A model generated the notes under the pieces. That model was not told where the DNA came from. It saw nothing but the letters and a program-made list of their open reading frames with translations, and searched no databases. DNA of 41,532 nt, from contig LFLF01000020.1 in NCBI GenBank assembly GCA_001184395.1, positions 1 through 41,532 on the forward strand, read 5' to 3'. Shown here in pieces: positions 29,305-37,017 of the stretch. This stretch comes from Candidatus Paraburkholderia calva. Its GTDB lineage: Bacteria > Pseudomonadota > Gammaproteobacteria > Burkholderiales > Burkholderiaceae. Made by a program: the position numbers and the translations under genes. Numbering within the stretch: the stretch's first letter is position 1; each line of letters starts with the position of its first letter.

Positions 29305-30027
29305 ATGTCGACCACGAACGCGATGTTAAAGGTCAAGGGTTTGCAAGTGAACTACGGCGGCATCCAGGCGGTGAAGGGTGTCGATCTGGAAGTCGGGCAG
29401 GGCGAACTGGTCACGCTGATCGGCGCGAACGGCGCAGGCAAGACGACCATCATGAAGGCCCTTACCGGTTTGAAGCCCTATTCGGGCGGCGATATCGAGT
29501 ACATGGGCCAGTCGATCAAGGGCGTGCCCACGCATGAGCTTTTGAAACGCGGCCTCGCGATGGTGCCGGAAGGGCGCGGCATCTTCGCGCGGATGTCGAT
29601 TCTCGAGAATATGCAGATGGGGGCTTATCTGCGGAATGACGAGGATGGCATTCAGAAGGATACCGAGCGGATGTTCGGGTTCTTTCCCCGGCTGAAGGAG
29701 CGGGTTTCGCAGTATGCCGGTACGCTTTCCGGCGGTGAGCAGCAGATGCTTGCCATGGCCCGGGCACTTCTTTCGCGGCCCAAGCTGTTGCTGCTCGATG
29801 AGCCTTCCATGGGGCTTTCTCCCATCATGGTCGAGAAGATTTTCGAGGTCGTTCGGGAGATTTCCAAGGAAGGACTCACGGTTTTGCTCGTCGAGCAGAA
29901 TGCGCGGTTGGCTTTGCAGGCCGCCAATCGCGGGTATGTGATGGACTCTGGTACGATCACTATGACCGGTGACGCTAAAACCATGCTCGATGATCCTAAG
30001 GTTCGGGCTGCTTATCTGGGTGAGTGA
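29305..30027 (+). CDS. livF: Branched-chain amino acid ABC transporter ATP-binding protein LivF
   Basis: The second ATPase (240 residues) has Walker A GANGAGKT (40-47), the family RGIFARMSILENMQMGAYL, signature LSGGEQQ (141-147) and Walker B LLLLDEP (161-167) with the LLVEQN switch. The last gene of livHMGF. The distal third uses more G/T-ending codons than the genes before it. No clear terminator was found after it. Confidence 0.95.
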   Translation: MSTTNAMLKVKGLQVNYGGIQAVKGVDLEVGQGELVTLIGANGAGKTTIMKALTGLKPYSGGDIEYMGQSIKGVPTHELLKRGLAMVPEGRGIFARMSILENMQMGAYLRNDEDGIQKDTERMFGFFPRLKERVSQYAGTLSGGEQQMLAMARALLSRPKLLLLDEPSMGLSPIMVEKIFEVVREISKEGLTVLLVEQNARLALQAANRGYVMDSGTITMTGDAKTMLDDPKVRAAYLGE

Positions 30028-30215
30028 GTTTGGTTTTTATTTCTCCCTGCGGGGCGTGGTTTGGGGTTCTGCTCTTGCGCGTCTCGTTGGGTGTGGTTTT
30101 TGTTGTTGCCGCAAAGAAAGATACCCCCGCCGGGGAGGCGGCTACTGAATACAAAGCGCGACAACAGAACCATTGTGCCGACAACGCAAACCAAAAACGC
30201 CTACGGCAAAAAGAA

Positions 30216-30642
30216 TCAAAGCCGCTTCCCGAGACTAACGACCTCATCCACCCGATACCCAAGCCGTTCATAAAACCCCCTTTAAGCTCGGTTTTAAAAG
30301 AGATAATCTGGAAATTATAACCTTAGGGCACCCGAGCGAGCCCAGAGCGGCTTCGGTATGCCGCATCAAGGCACTTCCAAACCCACGTCCACGCAACGAC
30401 GGCGTAACGGCAAGCGAATAAACCCATCCCCGATACCCATCGTACCCACACATCACGGTACCGATGACCGCCCCCTCAACCACCCCGACAAAGAACAACT
30501 CAGGCTGAGTCCGAAGCTTATTGTCGATCGACAAAGCCGGTGAGCGTTGCGGCCGCGACGCGTCCCCGTACTCGGGGAACACATCGCACCACAGCGCGAT
30601 CACAGCGTCGCGATCGCGCTCGTCGAAAATGCGGATGATCAC
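30216..30642 (-). pseudogene. GNAT-family acetyltransferase, frameshifted near the C-terminus
   Basis: The first 105 residues form a good GNAT domain of the YpeA type: MIIRIFDERDRDAVIALWCD, SIDNKLRTQPELFFVGVVEG, and the acetyl-CoA-binding VYSLAVTPSLRGRGFGSALM. The residues after GCPKV should read NLQVLS...FYERLGYRVDEVVSLGKRL; they are found downstream in two other frames, ending YERLGYRVDEVVSLGKRL at TGA 30218-30216. The open frame instead stops early at 30268. Two small indels (near 30320 and 30272) remove the last strand and helix, so activity is doubtful. Its substrate is unknown. Overlaps the end of argD by 4 bases. Confidence 0.85.
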
Positions 30643-31840
30643 AGCGAATCGAGCACCGAACGGCGCATCGTCATCATCTGATCGATCTCGTCCTTGGTCA
30701 CGTTGAGCGCCGGCATGAAGCGCAACAAGTTAGGCCGTGCCGAGTTCAGCAGCAAACCGTCCGGCTGCATCAGCCGCGCCTTCTCCACGATTTGCGGACC
30801 CTTGTCGCTATCGAGCAGCAACGCGCGCAGCAAGCCCTCGCCACGCTCGCCCTTGAAGCCGCGCTCGGCGGACAGCTTGAGCAGTTCCTGCTTCAGATAC
30901 TCGCCCTTTTCACGCACGCTCTCGAGAAAGCCCGGCGCGACGAGCTGCGAGATCACCGAATAGCCGACCGCCGACATCAACGGATTGCCGTTGTACGTGC
31001 CGCCCTGATCGCCCGCCTCGAAGATCGCGACATCGGCCTTGGACAGCAGCGCCGCCAGCGGCACGCCACCGCCGATGCCCTTGCCCAGCGTCATGATGTC
31101 CGGCTCGATGCCCGACAGCTCATACGTAAACAGCGTCCCCGCGCGGCCGCAACCGCTCTGCACTTCATCGACGATCAGCAGAATGTTGTGCTTCCTGGTC
31201 AACTCGCGAAGCTGCTACATGAACTCGCGCGTCGCGGGAATCACGCCGCCTTCGCCTTGAATCGGCTCGAGCATTACCGCGACCGTCTTTTCGTTGATGA
31301 GCTTCTCGACCGAGGCGATATCGTTCAGGTCGGCCTTCGGGAAGCCCGGCACCTGCGGCGCGTAAATCGTGTCCCCGCCCGGCTTGCCGCTCGCCGACAT
31401 CGTCGCGATGGTGCGGCCGTGGAAGCGCTGTGATCGAAGGTGATGATCTCGTAAGCGCCGTTACGGAATTTCTTGCCCCACTTGCGCGCCAGCTTGATCG
31501 CGCCTTCGTTCGCTTCCGCGCCGCTGTTGGCGAAGAACACCTTGTCGAAGCACGAGTTCGCCGTGAGCAGTCCGGCGAGTTGCGCCATTGGGCCGTTGTA
31601 GTAGGGGGCCGTTGAGTAGGCCGGCGACGGATTGATGAGCGTGCGCGCCTGCTTGTCGAGTGCTTCGATCATGCCTTCGTTGCAGTGACCGAGCGAGTTC
31701 ACCGCCCAGCTTTGGATGAAGTCCAGATAACGCTTGCCGGTGTTGTCGTAGAGCCAGGAACCCTTGCCGTGCGTAAACACGATCTCGGGACGGTTCGTGA
31801 TGTACATCAGCGAATCAACGGGATACTCATTGAAATTCAT
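30639..31840 (-). pseudogene. argD: Acetylornithine/succinylornithine-type aminotransferase, frameshift and nonsense
   Basis: The N-terminal part [20 protein letters not shown] to [11 protein letters not shown] starts at 31840. Near 31425 two extra bases (or one lost) shift the frame before [16 protein letters not shown], found in the next frame and running to REFM at 31218. An in-frame TAG at 31217-31215 (probably from CAG, native FMQQLRELTRKHN) cuts the chain before ILLIVDEVQSGCGRAG and TLGKGIGGGVPLA, the PLP-binding region. The C-terminal 187 codons are open to 30639. The enzyme makes N-acetylornithine in arginine synthesis or acts in arginine catabolism; which role this copy had is not certain. 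Confidence 0.9.
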
Positions 31841-31879
31841 GACAGTGGGTTCCACGAAGGCAAAAGAGGAAAGTGGTGT

Positions 31880-31912
31880 GGAAAAACAAAAGCCACGGAG
31901 TGTCCGTGGCTT
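31880..31912 (-). terminator. Terminator downstream of the 2Fe-2S reductase gene
   Basis: On the minus strand AAGCCACGGA and TCCGTGGCTT form a 10-bp stem with a three-base loop, then TTGTTTTTCC. It lies about 200 bases after the reductase stop and just before argD. Confidence 0.8.
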
Positions 31913-32061
31913 CATTTCGTACGCTTCAAAAAAACCGAACCTTGAGCGCTAATGCATAACGAGCCAGCGGCATTCCTAGGGGAGTAGCGAGGGCGACGTC
32001 GAAGTACGTTCAGGTTCGGATTCGTTCGCGAAGAATACGTTATGTGGTTCCTGCGTGTAAA

Positions 32062-32092
32062 GCATGCACGCGGATTTTTTGTCCGCATGCAT
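32062..32092. repeat. Inverted repeat with T-rich loop
   Basis: GCATGC-AC-GCGGA and TCCGC-ATGC flank a seven-base loop, in the 3' region of the reductase transcript. On the plus strand the loop is T-rich; on the minus strand no T-run follows, so it is not a standard terminator there. Its role is unknown. Confidence 0.45.
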
Positions 32093-32114
32093 GACCGACG
32101 CAACATCGGTAAGC

Positions 32115-33149
32115 TCAGAGCGGATGCGCGAGGTCCGCGGCGCTGGTGAAGAACGAATCGGCATAGAACTCGTCCTCCGGCAGCCGATGATGCTGCGTGA
32201 AATCCCGTTGAGCGGATTCCACCATGACCAGCGCGCCGCACGCATACACCTGATATCCGCTCAAGTCTGGCAGATCATTGATGACAGCGCGATGAACGAA
32301 GCCCGTGCGGCCGGTCCATGCGTCGGCCGCGTCGGGTTCGGAGAGCACCGGCACGAACTTAAAGTTCGGCACTTCGCGCGCCCATTGCTCGGCAAGATCC
32401 GTCATGTAGAGATCGCGCTTGCGGTGGCCGCCCCAGTAGAGCGTCATCGGACGGTTGAAGTTCTTGAACACCGCATGCTCGATGATCGCCTTAATCGGCG
32501 CGAAGCCCGTGCCCGCCGCGAGCAGGACGATGGGTTTGTCGGAATCTTCGCGCAGGAAGAAGGTGCCGAGCGGGCCCTCGAAGCGCAGGATGTCGCGCTC
32601 CTTCATGGTGTTGAAGACGTGATCGGTGAAGGCGCCGCCCGGCATGTGACGGATGTGCAGTTCGACTTGGCCTTCGTGATGCGGCGGGCTCGCCATCGAA
32701 TAGCTGCGGCGCTTGCCATCCTTCAGGATGAATTCGATGTACTGCCCGGCGAGATACTGCAGTCGCTCGTTGGCGGGCAGTTGCAGCTTCAGTTCGATGA
32801 CGTCGTCGGCGCAACGCGCAAGCGCGTTCACACGGCACGGCAGTTTCTTCACCTGCACGTCGCCGACGCCGGCGACCTCGCGAATGTCGATGATGAGATC
32901 GGATTGTGCGGTCGCACAGCAGAAGAGCGCCAGGCCGCGGGTTTTTTCGTCGTTGGACAAGGCTGAAGACGAATGCGGCGCCTGCTCGATTTCGCCCTCG
33001 ACGACGGTGCCCTTGCACGAGCCGCACGCGCCGTTCTTGCAGCCGTACGGCAGGCCGATTCCCTGGCGCACCGCCGCAGTCAGAACCGGTTCGTCGGGTT
33101 CCACTTTAAATTGCTGGCCGCTTTGCCGGAGCGTGACATTAAAAGCCAT
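32115..33149 (-). CDS. 2Fe-2S flavoprotein reductase (CDP-6-deoxy-delta-3,4-glucoseen reductase-like)
   Basis: The 344-residue protein is a single-chain electron transfer reductase. An N-terminal plant-type ferredoxin domain has ligands Cys37, Cys42, Cys45 and Cys77 or Cys78 (GCKNGACGSC, LFCC). Then comes a ferredoxin-NADP-reductase module with the FAD site RRSYSMASPP and the NAD(P)H site LLAAGTGFAPIKA, and the end VYACGALVMVESAQRDF. Burkholderia genomes commonly label this AscD-like, but it has no sugar cluster here, so its partner is unknown. The start at 33149 (MAFNVTLRQSG) gives the standard ferredoxin start; the frame is open for 70 more codons upstream without likeness. Intact, divergent from the SDR gene. 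Confidence 0.9.
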   Translation of the reverse strand: MAFNVTLRQSGQQFKVEPDEPVLTAAVRQGIGLPYGCKNGACGSCKGTVVEGEIEQAPHSSSALSNDEKTRGLALFCCATAQSDLIIDIREVAGVGDVQVKKLPCRVNALARCADDVIELKLQLPANERLQYLAGQYIEFILKDGKRRSYSMASPPHHEGQVELHIRHMPGGAFTDHVFNTMKERDILRFEGPLGTFFLREDSDKPIVLLAAGTGFAPIKAIIEHAVFKNFNRPMTLYWGGHRKRDLYMTDLAEQWAREVPNFKFVPVLSEPDAADAWTGRTGFVHRAVINDLPDLSGYQVYACGALVMVESAQRDFTQHHRLPEDEFYADSFFTSAADLAHPL

Positions 33150-33230
33150 AGTTCGATTTCTTCTTGCGATGTGTGAAAGTTGTCTCGGGTCGCCTCGAGC
33201 GACGCCATACGCGGCGGATAGAATGCCCGG

Positions 33231-34343
33231 ATGATCGCTACCCGAACCCTGCGCCGCGCGCGTGTACTGATCGTCGGATGCGGCGATGTCGGCATGCGCG
33301 CGCTTCCGCTCGTGCAGTCGCATGCCGCGAAGCCGCGCGTGATCGCGCTCACGCATCACCCCGAGCGCGCCGACGAACTACGGACCGCCGGCGCACTGCC
33401 GATTCCCGGCGACCTCGATGCACGCGTCAGTTTGCGACGCCTGGCGGGCATTGCGCGGACCGTTGTGCATCTCGCGCCGCCGCCGCGCGACGGACTCGCC
33501 GACACGCGCACACGCGCGCTGCTCGCCACCTTACGCGCGCCGCGCCGTTCGATTGCCCGGCCGGCGCAAGCGCCCGTAATGCGGCAACGCCGCGTACGCG
33601 GTTATATGCGAGCCTCCGATCTGCCAGTGTGCCACGCGTTGCGTTCCGCATCGCGCGCGCCGTTGCACCGGCCCGGACAGCGTCCGGGGGCGTTCGCCGG
33701 AACGGCTTTCATTGTACCCGACGGGCCTTTCTCGACGAGTCTGCGTCCGGAAAGCTTTCGCCCGGGATTGCGCTTCGTCTACGCCAGCACGACAGGGGTC
33801 TATGGCGATTGCGGCGGCGCGCTGGTCGACGAGACGCGTCCCGTGCGGCCCGAAAACGAGCGCGCGCGGCGGCGCGTGTCGGCGGAGACGCAATTGCGCG
33901 CGGCGGGTGCGGCAAGCGGCTGGCGCGTATCGATCGTGCGGATTCCAGGGATCTATGCGGGCGATCGTCTGCCGCTTGCGCGCATCGACAAGCCGATGCC
34001 CGCGCTCACGGCGAGCGACGACGTCTACACGAATCACATCCACGCGGACGATCTCGCGGCGATCCTACTGTGCGCGCTTGCGCGAGGCAGGCCGCAACGC
34101 GTGTTCAACGCATCGGACGACACCGATTTGCGCATGGGCGATTATTTCGACCGCATCGCCGATCATTACGCCCGGCCGCGTGTTCCCCGCATCTCTCGCA
34201 CGGAGGCAGCGCGGCTGCTCGAACCGGTGACGCTCTCGTTCATGCGCGAGTCGCGCCGCATCGACAACACGCGTTTGAAGCGCGAATTGCGCTATGCGCT
34301 GCGCTATCCGAGCGTGGATGACTTTCTGCAACGCGAAGGCTGA
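33231..34343 (+). CDS. NAD-dependent epimerase/dehydratase-like (atypical SDR) protein
   Basis: The product (370 residues) has an N-terminal Rossmann motif VLIVGCGDVGMRAL (12-25), a VVHLAPPP strand, then YASTTGVYGDCGG and VSIVRIPGIYAGDRLPL, and the end ESRRIDNTRLKRELRYALRYP. This fits the atypical extended SDR group (YeeZ-like) that lacks the YxxxK pair. Residues about 105-175 are very Arg/Ala/Pro-rich with no likeness to the family and may be divergent or the result of compensating frameshifts; the rest is well kept. Substrate unknown. The start ATG is 82 bases from the divergent reductase gene. Confidence 0.75.
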   Translation: MIATRTLRRARVLIVGCGDVGMRALPLVQSHAAKPRVIALTHHPERADELRTAGALPIPGDLDARVSLRRLAGIARTVVHLAPPPRDGLADTRTRALLATLRAPRRSIARPAQAPVMRQRRVRGYMRASDLPVCHALRSASRAPLHRPGQRPGAFAGTAFIVPDGPFSTSLRPESFRPGLRFVYASTTGVYGDCGGALVDETRPVRPENERARRRVSAETQLRAAGAASGWRVSIVRIPGIYAGDRLPLARIDKPMPALTASDDVYTNHIHADDLAAILLCALARGRPQRVFNASDDTDLRMGDYFDRIADHYARPRVPRISRTEAARLLEPVTLSFMRESRRIDNTRLKRELRYALRYPSVDDFLQREG

Positions 34344-34353
34344 AAGCCAGGCG

Positions 34354-35295
34354 TCAGATCAGCGCGGGAATGGCCTCGAGCAGCACGAAGCACAGCAATG
34401 CGCCGATCAGATTCGGCGAATATTTGTGGCGGACATGCATCGATACCGCCAACACCCGATGAGCACGGCAGACAGCACGACGAACGCGATCAGTGTGACA
34501 GCCGAGACCGGGATAGCGTTTCAGTTCCACGGTGTCGCCTTTCGCGCGCAGGGCGTCGGCAAATTGCGTGCTGTTGGACGGATCGACGTCCTTGTCGGCG
34601 GTGCCGACCGCGATCAGCATGGGCGTCGTTGCCGGTGACGAAATCTATCGGCATGGCCTGTGTCGATCGGCATGGCCTGTGGGCGCGGCGCGGCAGGGAA
34701 AATTTCGTCGATGTGTGGGTCCGGTGATAAACTGCGAGTAAGTAAGGGCCGGACAAGCCGATCATCCCGTGCAACGACGCTTTAGACAACTGTCCGCCTG
34801 CAAATACTTGGGCGCGGTCGACCATTGCCGCGATATGCGCGCCCGCCGCGTATCCCATGACGATGATCCGCGCCGGATTGCCGCTGTGCTGTATTCGCGA
34901 ATATGGTCGTGCGTCCAGCGCACGGCGGCGTCTTCGACGAAACCCGGAAAAACCGCTTGCGGATATACTCTCGGTATAATCCGGCCGGCGCGACGGTCAC
35001 GATGTCGTGCTCGGCCAGCGTTTACGCGGGGCAGGGCGGCACGGCGGCCGCCCTGCCAGCCGCCGCCGTAAAGATACATGACGACCGTGCGTGCGGCGGC
35101 GGTGTTTCCATCGGGCGCGTAGACGTCCAGCTTGAGCCGCGCATCGTTGCCGAAAGAAATGCCTTCCGCGCGCAAGTCCTTGCGCTGCGCCCACACCCGC
35201 AGCGCGCCTGCGGCCGCTACTGCTGTTGCGCCGGCGGCTGTCGCGCCGGCGGCCAGGCCCACGAGCATGAAGCCCCGTCTCGTCGAAATCCGCAT
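34354..35295 (-). pseudogene. Alpha/beta hydrolase (esterase/lipase, BD-FAE-like), broken, nucleophile Ser replaced
   Basis: The gene starts MRISTRRGFMLVGLAAGATA (twin-arginine-like RRGF signal), then ISFGNDARLKLDVYAPDG and the oxyanion motif YLYGGGWQGG. Frameshifts follow near 35040 and 34985, rejoining at RVYPQAVFPGFVEDAAVRWTHDHI; another frame has MGYAAGAHIAAMVDRAQVF and LHGMIGLSGPYLL; a third the acid region MLIAVGTADKDVDPSN and ELKRYPGLG. In the nucleophile elbow the expected GYSAG reads GYAAG, so the catalytic Ser is Ala. A 19-bp imperfectly repeated stretch is at 34647-34681. The tail after GLG is not recognisable. Confidence 0.85.
34647..34681. repeat. Short tandem repeat (19-bp unit, nearly two copies)
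   Basis: The 16-bp string atcggcatggcctgtg occurs at 34647-34662 and again at 34666-34681, separated by tcg, within the decayed hydrolase gene. It looks like a 19-bp tandem duplication with a partial second copy. Confidence 0.85.
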
Positions 35296-35366
35296 CGTTT
35301 CCCGTTGTTCGGATGTGGTGCATCGATATGTGCGTTAGCGTGGACGCGCCGAAGATGCGCTTATTT

Positions 35367-36064
35367 TCACCGCAGAAGGGCGAGATCGGCCTCGTCGAGC
35401 CAGTGCCACGCGCCTTCGGCAAGTGTCAGGCAAAACATAACCGCCGATGCACGCGCGATGCAGTTTCTCGACCCGGTTGCCCGCCGCCGCGACCATGCGC
35501 TTGACCTGATGATATTTGCCCTCGAGCACGGTCAGTTCGAGCAGACGATCGTCGCACCGTTCGGCCGCGAGCGCGGCGCTCGGCGCGGTCTCACCGTGTA
35601 GCAGCACGCCGTCGCGCAGTTTCGCGAGCTGGGCGTCGTCGAGCGGATGCTTGAGCGTCGCCAGATACACCTTCGGCACCTTGCGCTTGGGCGAGGTGAA
35701 GGCATGCACGAAAGCGCCGTCGTCGGAGAGCAGCAACAGGCCGGTGTGTCCTGATCGAGCCGCCCGACCGATTGCACGCCGCGCTCGGCAAACTGCGGCG
35801 GCAGCAGATGAAACACTCTCAGATGATGCTGCGGATTGCGCGAGCACTCGTAGCCCACGGGCTTGTTGAGCGCGATATACGCCTTCTCGCGATACGGCCA
35901 GAGCCGCCGTCCACTTCGAAATCGAAGGGTGCCGCGAGCGGGACGTCGGTGTCCGGATCGTTCCGCACGGTGCCACCCAGGCGCACGTAGCCTTCGGCAA
36001 CGATGCCGCGGCACTGGCGGCGCGACCCTAAGCCTTGGGAGAAGAGGAGAGTTTCGAGGTCCAT
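35367..36064 (-). pseudogene. RsuA/RluB-family 16S rRNA pseudouridine synthase, three frameshifts
   Basis: A complete RsuA-type enzyme can be assembled: the S4 domain MDLETLLFSQGLGSRRQCRG with YVRLGGTVRND starts at 36064; a frameshift near 35912 leads to RLWPYREKAYIALNKPVGYE and QSVGRLDQDT (with the catalytic Asp) in a second frame; one base is missing near 35745 before GLLLLSDDGAFVHAFTSPKR; and a third indel near 35432 precedes LAEGAWHWLDEADLALLR, ending at TGA 35369-35367. The enzyme would make a pseudouridine in rRNA, a non-essential modification. RsuA itself (Psi516) is the best guess; with the S4 domain and this length RluB is less likely. Confidence 0.9.
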
Positions 36065-36151
36065 CGGATGAGCGGTGTGAAGCGCGCATTCTAGCAAGGC
36101 GCGCTTTTTACGCTCGTCACGCCTGCGACCCCGCGCGACGTCCGTCGCGCA

Positions 36152-36188
36152 AAAAAACGCCGCCCGCGAGGAGCGGACGGGGCGGATG
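36152..36188 (-). terminator. Probable terminator after the TIGR03118-type gene
   Basis: On the minus strand a GC-rich stem (CGCC...GTCCGC with GCGGGC...GGCG, with bulges) is followed by seven Ts (complement of 36152-36158). It lies about 60 bases after the broken gene and would also separate it from the pseudouridine synthase. Confidence 0.6.
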
Positions 36189-36247
36189 CGTATACGGACG
36201 AGGCGGCGTCCGTGGCCAGCATCATTGCCCGGGGAGGGGCGGGCGCG

Positions 36248-36866
36248 TCACTGCATGTCGATTCGGCCGTAGACGCCGTCGGCCTCGAAATTCGGCCCGG
36301 CGGCGAAGAACAGCGTGTTCGACGGCTGCACATTCAGGTTGTTGCCGAACGCGATGCCCCACAGGCCACGCTCCACGAGCGGTGTGCCGTCGGTGTTCAT
36401 CATCTGGCCGACGAACGTGCCGGTGGTGGGGTCAAAGGCGTCGAGCGTGCCGTCGCCGAAATTGCCGACGAGGATCTTGTTGCTGAGGGTGCCGAAGTTC
36501 GCGGGCGCCTGTGCCACGCCCCACGGCGCATTGAGCGGGCCGTTCTGCGCGAAGCGCTGCAGCAGCGTGCCGCTGCACGACGCCATTGCCATCATAGAGC
36601 GTGGCGGTTTGCGTGCCGTTGTTGGCGACCCAGACGAAGCCCTGCGGATTGAACGCGACGCCCCATGCGTTCTTCAGATTCGGATCGGTGTGCGCGGCGG
36701 CGATGGCGCCGTCGGAGACCACGGCCGTGGCTTTGAGGCGAGTGGGCGCGGGCATGTCGCCGTCAGAGCCGCTGCACGAGGCCAAGGCCGTCAGAGCCGC
36801 GAGCATCGAGATACAGGTGAGCGCGCGGCTCAGCAATCTATTCTGGCTCAGCAATCCGTTCTTCAT
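36248..36866 (-). pseudogene. TIGR03118-family lipoprotein, internal deletion
   Basis: The N-terminus MKNGLLSQNRLLSRALTCIS then MLAALTALASC is a lipoprotein signal with a good lipobox; GGAGG precedes the ATG at 36866. It continues AAHTDPNLKNAWGVAFNPQG and WVANNGTQTATLYDGNG. Directly after, in another frame, comes the C-terminal part: GTLLQRFAQNGPLNAPWGVA, NKILVGNFGDGTLDAFDPTT, and GIAFGNN to DGVYGRIDMQ. About 150 central residues of the usual roughly 380 are absent and the join near 36590 is out of frame. The family function is not known. Confidence 0.85.
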
Positions 36867-36958
36867 GATGGTGACTCCTCCCAGCACTCGTGCGCCGTCT
36901 GATCGATGGTCACCGTTTAACGAATATGCTCAAACCCTTATTCCGGGCCAAAGGTGCA

Positions 36959-36977
36959 GGAATGCCAATGGCATTCC
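36959..36977. repeat. Perfect 8-bp inverted repeat
   Basis: GGAATGCC and GGCATTCC flank AAT, about 40 bases after the stop of the zinc-ribbon pseudogene (minus strand). No T-run follows, so it is not a standard terminator; it could be an operator or the relic of a repeat. Confidence 0.5.
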
Positions 36978-37017
36978 CGACACCTTGACCGCATGACGAT
37001 GCGCCGATCAGTGCGCG

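Noticed and set aside
31976-32092. Short minus-strand ORF beginning MHADKKSACM after the reductase
   Set aside because: No ribosome binding site or family; it overlaps a hairpin and is probably chance.
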